From the NCBI GenBank assembly GCA_041918155.1, contig JAYRWH010000018.1, positions 67,448 through 131,447 of the forward strand: a DNA stretch of 64,000 bases, written 5' to 3'. The stretch's first letter is position 1. The number at the start of each line of letters is the position of its first letter. The translations under genes and the position numbers were made by a program. Below are positions 1 through 8,858 of this stretch, in pieces. The stretch comes from UBA668 sp041918155. GTDB taxonomy: Bacteria; Actinomycetota; Acidimicrobiia; Acidimicrobiales; Ilumatobacteraceae. The notes beneath the pieces are model-generated. The model was not told the origin of the DNA. It saw nothing but the letters and a program-made list of their open reading frames with translations, and did not search any database.

Positions 1-143
<143 letters not shown>

Positions 144-147
<4 letters not shown>

Positions 148-869
148 GGCGCACCTGTGGAGCTGGCGGGCCAGCGGTCGAGCCGCCGCCGCCCGCCGAC
201 GAGCAGTGCGCCGGCGATGACGGCGGCCGCGAGAGCGACGACTTGCCCCACCCAGCGGAAGGGTGCTGTCGCGTCGTCCGCGACCTGAGCGGCGACGATC
301 ACGGTCAGCAGCCAGACGGTGGACACGGCGTAGGCGGCCCGGCGCACACCGAGGCGCGTCGCCGCGGCGAGTGCGACGGTGGTGGTGGCCAGGCCGGGCA
401 GCACCCAGGCCAGCCGCAGCCAGCCGCGCGTGGGGGCTGCCAAAGCAGCCAGCAGGGCCAACAGGCCGGCCGCGGCCAACACGGTGACCGTGCGCAGCAG
501 CAACAGGCGCAGGCCAGACAGCGGTGCCGCCAGCGCCACCTCGTGCCCGCGGTCGCTCTGGGGACCGTAGGCCATCGCCACGCCCACCACGGGAACGATC
601 GGCGCGAGGGCGAGGAAGATTGCCAACTGGTCTCCTGCTTGCCAGGTGTCCTTCGCGGCGACCGAGGCGAACAGGAGCACGACGAAGACAGCGGCGATCC
701 ACGCTCCACGCAATACGGGCGTCGCGGCCACGAGCCGCGCAGTGGGCTCGGGCACTCGCACGGCGAGCAGGGCGCGCTCGAAGCGGCTCCGCGGCGGCGC
801 GGCGATCTCACCCATGATCGCGTCGAGGTTGCGGTCGAGCCGCCGTTGGAGATCGAGGTCGTCGGTCAT
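144..869 (-). CDS. polytopic membrane protein coupled to an ECF sigma factor and an ABC ATPase
   Basis: 241 aa. The start chosen is the ATG at 869, which overlaps the stop of the sigma-factor gene (ATGA at 866-869); an open frame extends further upstream but runs through the sigma gene. The first 50 residues are charged and cytoplasm-like (MTDDLDLQRRLDRNLDAIM). About six hydrophobic segments follow (for example AWIAAVFVVLLFASVA, LAIFLALAPIVPVVGVAMAY and LLLLRTVTVLAAAGLLALLA). Position directly after a sigma factor is typical of anti-sigma factors, but no zinc-binding HCC motif is present. Position directly before an ABC ATPase fits an ABC-2-like permease. Which applies is not resolved; I have no family assignment. 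Confidence 0.75.
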
Positions 870-1402
870 CGCAGCACCTCCTGCAGCAGGGGTCGGGCGC
901 GGGCGAGGCGGCTCTTCACCGTGCCCTGGGGAATGCCGAGCAGAACGGCTGCTTCGGCGGTGGTGAGCCCGTCGAGGTACACAGCCCGCACCACGGCGTG
1001 CAGGTCGGCGGGCAGACGCGAGAGCAAGGCGTGGGCGGGGGTGCCGGGCGGAGGTAACGGTTCGGGTTCGGGCACCTCCGCGACGGGTGTGGCCGGGCGG
1101 CGGCGGCGCAGCTGGTCGATGAGCCGACGCACGGCGATCGACCACAACCAGGCGCCCGCCTCACCGGCTTCCGCGCGGTAGCGGCCGGCGCTGCGCCACA
1201 CGGACACGAACGTGTCCTGTAACGCGGTGTCCACCGTGTCGGTGTCGCGGCAGCGCTGGTGCAGCCGAGTCAGCAGCCAGGGCGCGTGGCGGCGGTAGAG
1301 CACCTCGAGCGCGCGCCGGTCGCCCGCGGCGATGGCCGCGAGCAGATCGGCGTCGGTGCGCTCGGGCGCGTCCACGCCCACCAGCGTGCCAGGTCGCGCC
1401 AT
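866..1402 (-). CDS. ECF-type RNA polymerase sigma factor (sigma-70 family)
   Basis: 178 aa, normal for an ECF sigma factor. Region 2 is visible in the first half (ALEVLYRRHAPWLL, then TALQDTFVSVWRSAGRYR), and region 4 with its helix-turn-helix in the C-terminal third (LDGLTTAEAAVLLGIP followed by GTVKSRLARAR). It would direct core RNA polymerase to a small regulon. ATG 1402 sits one base inside the stop of the preceding sterol-desaturase-like gene (TGATG), and the stop overlaps the following membrane-protein gene. The four genes from 2298 to 1 therefore look like one translationally coupled operon. The target promoter and the anti-sigma partner are unknown. Confidence 0.92.
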   Translation of the reverse strand: MARPGTLVGVDAPERTDADLLAAIAAGDRRALEVLYRRHAPWLLTRLHQRCRDTDTVDTALQDTFVSVWRSAGRYRAEAGEAGAWLWSIAVRRLIDQLRRRRPATPVAEVPEPEPLPPPGTPAHALLSRLPADLHAVVRAVYLDGLTTAEAAVLLGIPQGTVKSRLARARPLLQEVLR

Positions 1403-2298
1403 CAGCCCGGTGATGTCCGCCGGAGCGGGAAGAGCAACTGCTGCACGATGCCATCGGGCATCGGCCCGGGGATGCCGTAGCGCTGCGGGCGCAAGTCGCG
1501 TGGCATGCGGTAGGTGTGGAACAGGATGTCCCACAGGGGCAGGAAGCCCGAGTAGTTCGTGTGGTGCGCCGTGGGGTCGAGTTCGTGGTGCCAGTGATGG
1601 AATTCGGGGGTCAGCACGATCGGCCACAAGGGGCGCAGCCGGAAGCGCACATTGAGGTGGGCGCCGAGGCCGACGAGGAACTGCAGCACGGCGAAGGCGC
1701 CGGTGATCTTGGCGCCGAATCCAGCCGCGAGCAGGAACGCGAACGCGGGGGCCATGAACACGCCGTCGATCGGGTGGGTGCGAAAGCCCGAGATCCAGTC
1801 GAGGTGGCGGGTGCTGTGGTGCACCGCGTGGAAGCGCCAGAACACGGGCACTTCGTGGGCCAGGCGGTGGGTCCAGTAGCCGAGCACGTCGAACAGCAAG
1901 AAGCCGACGGCCAGTTGCGCCCACCCGGGCAGCACCGTCACGAGCGGCCGCAGGGCCAGCCCCGGCAGCCACGCGAACGAGACCACCGCGATGACGACCG
2001 CCACCACGAGCGTCACCAGTTGCAGCGCCGGCTGGGCGGCGGCGTAGGCGAGGTCGGTGCGCAGCGCAAGGCGGCGCACGGGCACCGGGTGCCGTCGCCA
2101 CAGGCGCTCCAGCGGCCACGAGACCAGGAACAACACGGCGATGACACCGACGGCGCCGTTGCCGATGGCGATGCTGGCCGTGGCGGCGCCGGTGCCGAGC
2201 ACGATCATGAGTGTGTGACGCCGGGTACGCGGCGCCCGGCGCCGTGTCTGTGGGTCGGGTGGCGACCAGCCGGGGGCGGGGAGGGTGGCGAGGGTCAT
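1402..2298 (-). CDS. sterol desaturase / fatty acid hydroxylase superfamily membrane protein
   Basis: 298 aa integral-membrane di-iron enzyme candidate. The histidine clusters of the superfamily are visible: HRLAH near residue 162, HAVHH near 177 and HHWHH near 252, together with several hydrophobic segments (VIAVLFLVSWPLERL, LVTLVVAVVIAVVSFAWL). Members hydroxylate or desaturate sterols, carotenoids or fatty acids using O2; the substrate here is unknown. A strong Shine-Dalgarno (AAGAGGAG) precedes ATG 2298. It is the first gene of an overlapping set with the ECF sigma factor, which suggests shared expression, perhaps an envelope or lipid-stress response (inference). Confidence 0.9.
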   Translation of the reverse strand: MTLATLPAPGWSPPDPQTRRRAPRTRRHTLMIVLGTGAATASIAIGNGAVGVIAVLFLVSWPLERLWRRHPVPVRRLALRTDLAYAAAQPALQLVTLVVAVVIAVVSFAWLPGLALRPLVTVLPGWAQLAVGFLLFDVLGYWTHRLAHEVPVFWRFHAVHHSTRHLDWISGFRTHPIDGVFMAPAFAFLLAAGFGAKITGAFAVLQFLVGLGAHLNVRFRLRPLWPIVLTPEFHHWHHELDPTAHHTNYSGFLPLWDILFHTYRMPRDLRPQRYGIPGPMPDGIVQQLLFPLRRTSPG

Positions 2299-2412
2299 GG
2301 CTCCTCTTTCGTGGCTGGGAGGCGATCCGGTTCACGGTGACGGGTGCTGCCACCCTGTGGCGCCCGGTATCCTGCCCGCCGGGCGGACCACACCGGTCCG
2401 GGAGTTCATCTG

Positions 2413-3033
2413 TTGTCACAGCATCTGTTTCGTCGTCCGTTCGCCGCGCTTGTTGCAGTCGCCGTCATCGGGGCTGGTTTCACTGCCCACGCAGCGGGTG
2501 CGGCTGCTGGCCGTGGTGGCCCTGTGGGCCGGATCGAGTTGGCGGCGACGGCGGCGAACCAGTCGGCCGACCGGCTGCGGCCCCTCCAGCCGCCGAACTT
2601 CCCGATGCAGGTCGCCCCGCGCTGCGTCGTGCTGAACAACTTCGGCGACCCGCGCAGTGGCGGTCGCACTCACGAGGGCGAGGACATCCTGGCCACCCTC
2701 GGGCAAGAGGTGTACGCGATGGCCGACGGGGTGCTCACCTACCAGTCCAAGGTCGGTGACGGCTCGCAAGGCAGCCTCCTGTCGGGCAACCTCTGGAAGC
2801 TCACCCGCCCCGACGGCACGTACTACATCTATGCCCACCTCTCCGCCTTCGCGCCGGGCCTGGAGAAGGGGCAGAACGTGTACCGCGGGCAGGTGCTCGG
2901 CTATGTGGGTGATACGGGCAACCCCGGGCCGGGCAACTACCACCTGCACTTCGAACTGCACCCGGGTGGAGGCGCGGCGGTCGACCCGCTGCCCCTGCTC
3001 ACCGTCCCCGCCAACTGCACCGTCTACAAGTGA
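2413..3033 (+). CDS. secreted M23-family (LytM-like) peptidase
   Basis: About 206 aa from a TTG at 2413, chosen because it is preceded by GGGAG at 2399-2403 and gives a normal Sec signal (RRPFAALVAVAVIGAGFTAHAAG). The in-frame ATG at 2344 would put about 30 residues before the signal core. The mature part is a LytM domain: GGRTHEGEDI holds the first zinc His/Asp pair and NYHLHFELHPG the HxH motif. M23 enzymes cleave peptidoglycan cross-bridges; some lytic-domain proteins are only activators. Here all zinc ligands are present, so it is probably active outside the membrane. It stands alone, divergent from the desaturase operon. Confidence 0.88.
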   Translation: MSQHLFRRPFAALVAVAVIGAGFTAHAAGAAAGRGGPVGRIELAATAANQSADRLRPLQPPNFPMQVAPRCVVLNNFGDPRSGGRTHEGEDILATLGQEVYAMADGVLTYQSKVGDGSQGSLLSGNLWKLTRPDGTYYIYAHLSAFAPGLEKGQNVYRGQVLGYVGDTGNPGPGNYHLHFELHPGGGAAVDPLPLLTVPANCTVYK

Positions 3034-3054
3034 CGTGACGGTCTGGCCGTAGCG

Positions 3055-3951
3055 TCAGCCGACGTCGCGCAGATCGAGGCCGAACGCAGCCTGGAACGCG
3101 TCGTAGTAGGCGTCGTCGCCGGTGGCATGGCCGAGCGCCACCCATTGCTCGTCGGTCATTGCCGCCCGTCCGTGCACGAGTTCGTCGCCGCCCCAGCTGA
3201 CGGTATGGCGCAGCACGGCTCGCTCGGCCGAGATCGCCGCGTGCACCACCTTGCCCACCTCCATCGGGTCGGTGGCGTGGGCAAGGCCGGCCGCGTACAT
3301 CTGGAACATGCGCCGGTACGCGTCGTCGTAGGCGCCGGTGCGGTGCGGCGTGTCGATGTTCTTGGCGAAGATCGCGGTCTTGGTGACGCCCGGCTCGATG
3401 ATGGACACCCTCACGCCGAACGGGGCGACCTCCACGGCGAGCTCCTCGCTGACGCCTTCCAGCGCCCACTTGGAGGCGACGTACGGGCTCTGCGCGAGCG
3501 CACCGATGCGCCCGGTGACCGAGGTGATGTTGACGATCGCGCCACGACCACGGGCGCGCATGCCCGGCAGCACCTGCTGCCAGCAACGCGCCGGGCCGCA
3601 CAGGTTGACGTTCATCACGTCGAGGTACAGCGCGGGCGTGCACTCCTCGGCGACGGCGTTGCCGCCCACGCCGGCGTTGTTGACGAGCACGTCGATGACG
3701 CCGCCGGTCAGATCGAGCAGGCGCGCGAACCCGGCACGCACCGATTCGTCGTCGGCCACGTCGAGCTCCACCAGCGGCACCTTTACGCCTGCAGCTGCGG
3801 CCATGGCGTTCAGCTTGGTGGCCTTGGACAGGCTGCGCACGGTGCCGTACACCGTGTAGCCCTGGGTGCCGAGGTGGACGGCGGTGGCGCGGCCGATGCC
3901 GCTGTTGGCCCCGGTGACGACACAGACGGCAGGTGCAGCGATCGAGCTCAT
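3055..3951 (-). CDS. SDR family NAD(P)-dependent oxidoreductase
   Basis: 298 aa classical short-chain dehydrogenase. Visible are the Rossmann glycine motif TGANSGIG near residues 14-21, the NNAG motif (VLVNNAGVGG), an IVNITSV strand with the catalytic Ser region, and the active site YVASK. ATG 3951 is the plausible start because it places the Rossmann motif at the N-terminus; the open frame upstream of it has no similarity to the family. It oxidises or reduces an alcohol/ketone of unknown identity. It converges on the M23 peptidase gene with 21 bp between the stops. Confidence 0.9.
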   Translation of the reverse strand: MSSIAAPAVCVVTGANSGIGRATAVHLGTQGYTVYGTVRSLSKATKLNAMAAAAGVKVPLVELDVADDESVRAGFARLLDLTGGVIDVLVNNAGVGGNAVAEECTPALYLDVMNVNLCGPARCWQQVLPGMRARGRGAIVNITSVTGRIGALAQSPYVASKWALEGVSEELAVEVAPFGVRVSIIEPGVTKTAIFAKNIDTPHRTGAYDDAYRRMFQMYAAGLAHATDPMEVGKVVHAAISAERAVLRHTVSWGGDELVHGRAAMTDEQWVALGHATGDDAYYDAFQAAFGLDLRDVG

Positions 3952-3992
3952 GGCACCGATCGTAGGGTGCCGCCCCGGGGAACAGCGTTGGT

Positions 3993-4520
3993 TCAGGCGG
4001 CGGTGTCGTCGCCGGCGAGCGGATCGAACTCGTCGAACCACACCGGATCCGGATCGCAGCCGATGGCCAGGCTGCGCACCACGTCGCCGTCGGTGATGAG
4101 CACGTCGAGGAGCAACAGGCCCTGGGCCATGTGGGCGCGGCGCAGAGCCTGGTACCCCATCCGGTCGTCGGCCGTTGGCGGGCCGACCACCACCTTCGGT
4201 TCGAGCACGATCGACAGGGTCTGGCTGAACGGGGCCTCCACACCGGGCAGGTGCGACATGCCCACGAGCAGGCCCACCTCGGCGGGCGGGTCGAGGAGCA
4301 TGGCGGTGACGCGCCGGCGCTCGTCGAGCAGCACCACTACCTCGTGTTCGACGGGCAGGTCGAACACCTCGGCGGCGAGCATCGCCGCGTCGCCGAACTC
4401 GGCGATCACGATCGGCTCGTCGGGGTCGGGGTGGTAGATGCTCCAGTCGTGCTCGCCGGACTGGAGCGGCAGGGGGTGGCGCCGGCGGCGCGACACGCGC
4501 GGGCGTGAGTGATACGGCAT
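3993..4520 (-). CDS. hypothetical protein with weak RadC/JAB-like C-terminus
   Basis: 175 aa, start ATG 4520 with GGAGG about 7 bases upstream. The N-terminus is basic (PYHSRPRVSRRRRHP). The rest is an acidic alpha/beta-like sequence. The segment AHMAQGLLLLDVLITDGDVV resembles the 'LLDHxIxGDG' end of RadC/JAB proteins, but the zinc-binding His pair of active JAB peptidases is not evident, so I make no functional call. It lies 41 bp upstream of the SDR and just downstream of the P-type ATPase, on the same strand. Confidence 0.7.
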   Translation of the reverse strand: MPYHSRPRVSRRRRHPLPLQSGEHDWSIYHPDPDEPIVIAEFGDAAMLAAEVFDLPVEHEVVVLLDERRRVTAMLLDPPAEVGLLVGMSHLPGVEAPFSQTLSIVLEPKVVVGPPTADDRMGYQALRRAHMAQGLLLLDVLITDGDVVRSLAIGCDPDPVWFDEFDPLAGDDTAA

Positions 4521-4575
4521 GAAAGCCTCCCGGGAGAGCGGGGGATGAATCCGGGGGGAAGCCGTCGCGCGGAGA

Positions 4576-6945
4576 CTATCGGCGGTGGTACCGCTCGGCC
4601 ACCCGGCTGCCAACCTCCAGCAGCGGCCAGGCGAGCGCGATGGTGGCGGCCGCCAGGCCGTAGGCCCACGCACGGGTGGTGGGCAGCTCGAACAAATCAC
4701 GGCCCCAGGGCAGCACGAAGGCCAGGCCGAACATGGCGACCATCGTGATGACGAGCGTGCGCCGCAGTGCATTGAGCGGGCGGGCGACGCGGTAGAGGTT
4801 CATCAGCGCTACCGAACCGGCCACGAGCACCGCCACCGTCCGGGCGTGGTCGGGGTCGATCGACTCGTCGATCTCGGCGATCGCGAACACGGTCATCGTC
4901 GCCGCGGCGATGACGACGCCGGCGGGCACCGCGCGTCCGAGCACGCGCCGCAAGAAGCCCTCCGACACCCGTTGATCGTTGGGCTCGAGGGCGAGGAAGA
5001 AGGCCGGCACGCCGATGGTGAACCAGCTGAGGATCGAGAGGTGGATCGGCCGCAGCGGGTACGCCAGCGCGAACACGCCGGTGAGGATCGAGAGCACCAC
5101 CGAATACGCGGTCTTGGCGAGGAACAGGCTGGCCACGCGCTCGATGTTGTTGATCACCCGGCGGCCTTCGCTGACCACCGCCGGCATCGCCGAGAAATTC
5201 GAGTCCATCAGCACGAGCTGGGCGACGCCGCGGGTGGCCTCACTGCCCGATGCCATGGCCACGCCACAGTCGGCGTCCTTCAGCGCGAGCACGTCGTTGA
5301 CGCCGTCGCCGGTCATCGCCACCGTGTGACCCCGTGATTGCAAGGCCTTCACCATCGCCCGCTTCTGGTGCGGCGTGACCCGCCCGAAAACGGTAGAGGC
5401 CTCCACCGCATCGGCGAACTCCTCGGTGCCTTCGGCGGGCATCGTGGTGGCGTTGACGTTGTCGGCCCAGCCGGCCAGGCCGGCGCGGCGGGCGACGGCG
5501 CCGACGGTGACGTTGTTGTCGCCGCTGATGACCTTCACCGTCACCCCTTGGGCGGCGAAGTACTCCAACGTCTCTGGTGCATCGGAGCGCACCACGTCCT
5601 CCAGCAGCACCAACGCCCGCGGCTCGACCGCCGGCAGGGCCACGTCGTTGCCGTCGCTGAACGTGCCGTCCGCACGGGCGAGCACCAGGACTCGTTGCCC
5701 GAGGGCCGCGTGCAACTCGACCTGCTCGCGAAGCTCGCCGGCATAGGCGTCGGCGAGCACGTTCTCCGGGGCGCCGAGCACCCAGCTCCCGTGTCGCTCG
5801 AAGGTCATTCCGCTCCACTTACGGGCGGAAGAGAAGGGTACGCGGCCGGTGACCTTCCAGGTCGTCGGCTCGTCGAAGTGGTGGTCGAGCGCACGTGACG
5901 TGGCGTTGGGGTCGGGATCGAGTTGAGCGAGCGCCGTGAGCGCGGCATCGACCTCGGCGTGCTCGGCCGGCTCGATCGGTTGCACGCCGGCGACGGCGAG
6001 CGTGCCTTCGGTGATCGTGCCGGTCTTGTCCGCGCACAGCACGTCCACACGGGCGAGCACCTCGATCGCGGGTAGCTCCTGCACGAGACAGCGCTTGCCG
6101 GCCAGGCGCACGACGCCGACGGCGAAGGCCACGCTGGTGAGCAGAACGAGGCCTTCGGGCACCATGCCCACCAGGCCGGCCACCGTGCTGATGATCGATT
6201 CCTGCCAGCCCTCATTGCGGCGGATGAACTGGCTGCTGGCGAGCAGAAGGCCCACGGGGATGATCATGTAGCCGACCCACGACACGATGCGGTTGACATC
6301 GTTGCGCAGGGGCGAGTTCACCAGCGTGAAGCGGCGGGCCTCTTCGGCGAGTTTGGCGGCGTAGTTCTCGGCACCGACCTTGGTGACGACCATCCGTCCG
6401 GTGCCGGCCACGACCGCGCTGCCGCTCAGCACCTCGGCCTCGGGGGCCTTCACCACGGGGTCGGCCTCGCCCGTCAGAAGGGATTCATCGATCTCCAGGT
6501 TCTCGCTGGTGAGCACGATGCCGTCGGCCACGACTTGCGCGCCGCCGCGCAGTTCGACCACATCGTCGAGTACGAGCTCGTGCACCTGCAGCTCGCGGAC
6601 CACGCTGTCGCGCACTGCGTGGGCCCGCGGGGCGTTCACCACGCTCAGCTGATCGAGCACGGACTTGGCGCGCAGCTCCTGCACAACGCCGATCACGCTG
6701 TTGGCGACGATCACGCCGCCGAACAGCGCGTCCTTCGGTGAGCCGGCGGCGATGACCATGGCGGCGAGTGCACCGACGACGAAGTTGATCGGCGTCAGCA
6801 CGTTCGCACGCACGATCTGTCCTACCGTGCGCGTCGGCGCCGCAGGGACCGTATTGGACAGGCCGCGGGCGACGCGATCGGCCACTTGGGCCGAGGTGAG
6901 CCCGGACTGTGCGTCGGTGCGGGGCTCGCTGCCGGGCGTGGTCAC
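4576..6945 (-). CDS. ctpE-like: cation-transporting P-type ATPase, CtpE-like
   Basis: 789 aa P-type ATPase. Phosphorylation motif DKTGTITE, actuator motif LLTGEADPV, the hinge TGDGVNDVLALKDAD and the MVPEGLVLLTSVAFAVG membrane segment are all present. The PEGL motif and the following VRLAGKRCLVQELPAIE closely resemble mycobacterial CtpE, which is reported to move calcium; that substrate is a family inference. There is no N-terminal heavy-metal CxxC domain. The start appears to be GTG 6945 without an obvious ribosome-binding site. It is flanked on the same strand by the MFS-CNB gene (stop at 6969, 23 bp upstream) and may be co-transcribed with it. Confidence 0.9.
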   Translation of the reverse strand: MTTPGSEPRTDAQSGLTSAQVADRVARGLSNTVPAAPTRTVGQIVRANVLTPINFVVGALAAMVIAAGSPKDALFGGVIVANSVIGVVQELRAKSVLDQLSVVNAPRAHAVRDSVVRELQVHELVLDDVVELRGGAQVVADGIVLTSENLEIDESLLTGEADPVVKAPEAEVLSGSAVVAGTGRMVVTKVGAENYAAKLAEEARRFTLVNSPLRNDVNRIVSWVGYMIIPVGLLLASSQFIRRNEGWQESIISTVAGLVGMVPEGLVLLTSVAFAVGVVRLAGKRCLVQELPAIEVLARVDVLCADKTGTITEGTLAVAGVQPIEPAEHAEVDAALTALAQLDPDPNATSRALDHHFDEPTTWKVTGRVPFSSARKWSGMTFERHGSWVLGAPENVLADAYAGELREQVELHAALGQRVLVLARADGTFSDGNDVALPAVEPRALVLLEDVVRSDAPETLEYFAAQGVTVKVISGDNNVTVGAVARRAGLAGWADNVNATTMPAEGTEEFADAVEASTVFGRVTPHQKRAMVKALQSRGHTVAMTGDGVNDVLALKDADCGVAMASGSEATRGVAQLVLMDSNFSAMPAVVSEGRRVINNIERVASLFLAKTAYSVVLSILTGVFALAYPLRPIHLSILSWFTIGVPAFFLALEPNDQRVSEGFLRRVLGRAVPAGVVIAAATMTVFAIAEIDESIDPDHARTVAVLVAGSVALMNLYRVARPLNALRRTLVITMVAMFGLAFVLPWGRDLFELPTTRAWAYGLAAATIALAWPLLEVGSRVAERYHRR

Positions 6946-6968
6946 GCCGTGACGTTACCCGGCGCGTG

Positions 6969-8648
6969 TCAGGTGAGTTGGCTGCGGCGTAGCCGATCAC
7001 CCATCACTTCGACGAGAGCCATCGGTTCGGCGGCACCTTCTTGAAGGGCCGCTAGGAACAACTCGCCAGGTATGCGCCACACCACCGAGTCGGTCGTGGC
7101 CACCACGGTCGCGGTTCGAGGGCTGCGCAGCAGCAGCCCGATCTCGCCGAACCACTCGCCGGCCCTGACCTCATTGATCCTCCGTTCACCGTCGAAGACG
7201 GAGAACGTCCCTTCACGTATCACGTACAGGTCGTCGGCCGCATCACCTTGTCGGAGCACCACGCGTCCGGCGGTGATGGCGATCTCGTCAGCTTCCGCCG
7301 CCAGTCGCTCGAGTACCGGTTGGGTCGCTCCGTCGAGGAGGCCCGTTCGTGAGAACGCCTCCACGATCGGTGCGAGCTGGATCTGCCGGGATCGGGTACT
7401 GCGGGCCAGGCTCGCCAGGCCCGGTATCGCCAGGGCGGCGAGAGCGATGACGACGATGCCGCTCACCACCAACGCGCGGGTGATACCGAGCGACTTGGCA
7501 AGCCAGGGAGCGGCCACTGCGCCGGCGAGCTTGCCGGCATTGCTGGCCGCCGAGACGATGCCGAAGACGGTGCCGAGTGCCTCGCGGCGGGTGATCCGTT
7601 GCACGAGCACCACCGAGGTGAGCTCGAAGACGACGACACCCCCGCCGACGATGACGAGCAGGACGCAGGCGAGTACGGGGGACCGAGTGATGCCGAGGAG
7701 GGCGAACGGGCCCGCGGTGGTTGCCAGGCCGATGACCATCATCAGGGCCGGATGGTGCGAGCCGGCGATCTTGCGCGCGAGAGGGAGGACTGCGAGCGCG
7801 CCGAGGCCGACAGCGCCCGTCAGCAGGCCGACCCCGGCACCACCGAGGCCCAGGTGGCCATCGGCGAGGAGTACGAACAGCACCAACTCGGCGCCCCGGG
7901 CGATGTACATCACGAACACGAGCATCGTGATCACGGCAAGGCCCGGGACGTTCCCAAGCGCCCTCCAACCGCGGGCGAAGTCGAGTTGCGAGCCACCGCG
8001 CCGCCGATCGCGTTGCGCGAGCGGAAGGGCAATTCCGGAATGCCCGGCGAGTTCCTTCACCGCGGCGATGAGGAGTCCGGCGACCACGAACGAGCCGGCG
8101 TTGACCAGGAATGCAACCGAGGGCGAGCACACGCGGACGAGGAGTGCGCCGAGGAGCGGACCGATGAACGTCATCAACTGCCGCACGGTGGCCACCAGGG
8201 CGTTGGCAGATGCGAGACCGCTCTCGCCGACAACGAGCGGGAGTGCAGCGGTGAGCGCCGGGCGGTAGGGCGCGGCGACGGTGTAGGCGACAAGAACGAT
8301 CAAGAACATCGCGGCCAACGGCGAGGACGCGCCTGCTGTCATCGCGAGCAAGGCCATCAGGACTGCACGGATCATGTCGAGCGAAATGAGCAGGCGCCGC
8401 CGGTCGGCTTGATCGGCGAGAACGCCGGCCGGAGCGCCGACGAGCGCTCGTGGCCCAAGGCGGGCGAGGACGGCAACCGTGAACCCCGCGGGGCCGGTGT
8501 TGCGGGCCAGCAGGACCGCGGTGAGACCGACCCAGAACATCCCGTCGCCGATGCCGGACACGACCTCCATGGCGACGATGAGTCGCAGATTGCGACGCTG
8601 CCGGGGAACCGCGGGGCCGTCGCGCATACGGTCGCCCATCTTGGCCAA
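6969..8648 (-). CDS. MFS transporter fused to a cyclic-nucleotide-binding domain
   Basis: 559 aa. Residues 20-410 form an MFS permease with about 12 hydrophobic segments (for example LIVAMEVVSGIGDGMFWVGL and a DQADRRRLL loop between helices 2 and 3). Residues 430-555 form a CNB/CAP_ED fold: VVLRQGDAADDLYVIREG, then GEWFGEIGLLLRSPRTATVVA, matching the phosphate-binding cassette GE.ALL..PR.A, with the Arg that contacts the cyclic phosphate. This suggests transport gated by cAMP or cGMP; ligand binding is inferred. The start could be TTG 8648 (AAGGA just upstream) or ATG 8639. The substrate is unknown. Confidence 0.88.
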   Translation of the reverse strand: MAKMGDRMRDGPAVPRQRRNLRLIVAMEVVSGIGDGMFWVGLTAVLLARNTGPAGFTVAVLARLGPRALVGAPAGVLADQADRRRLLISLDMIRAVLMALLAMTAGASSPLAAMFLIVLVAYTVAAPYRPALTAALPLVVGESGLASANALVATVRQLMTFIGPLLGALLVRVCSPSVAFLVNAGSFVVAGLLIAAVKELAGHSGIALPLAQRDRRRGGSQLDFARGWRALGNVPGLAVITMLVFVMYIARGAELVLFVLLADGHLGLGGAGVGLLTGAVGLGALAVLPLARKIAGSHHPALMMVIGLATTAGPFALLGITRSPVLACVLLVIVGGGVVVFELTSVVLVQRITRREALGTVFGIVSAASNAGKLAGAVAAPWLAKSLGITRALVVSGIVVIALAALAIPGLASLARSTRSRQIQLAPIVEAFSRTGLLDGATQPVLERLAAEADEIAITAGRVVLRQGDAADDLYVIREGTFSVFDGERRINEVRAGEWFGEIGLLLRSPRTATVVATTDSVVWRIPGELFLAALQEGAAEPMALVEVMGDRLRRSQLT

Positions 8649-8858
8649 GAATCCTTCGGGCGTAGTGGCTCAATGGTGAACGCAAGGTGTCGCGGAGATG
8701 AACATTGTGCGCTGAAGTTCAAGGTTGTGTCAGGACTCTTTCTCGGAGTGAGCTGATGCGCTTGAATGATGCGACGTGTTCGGCGAGCTTCACTCTCTGC
8801 GATCACGACGGGAACTGCGTCGGCGCCAACCCGGCCTAGATCGAGAGCGAGAGCAATA

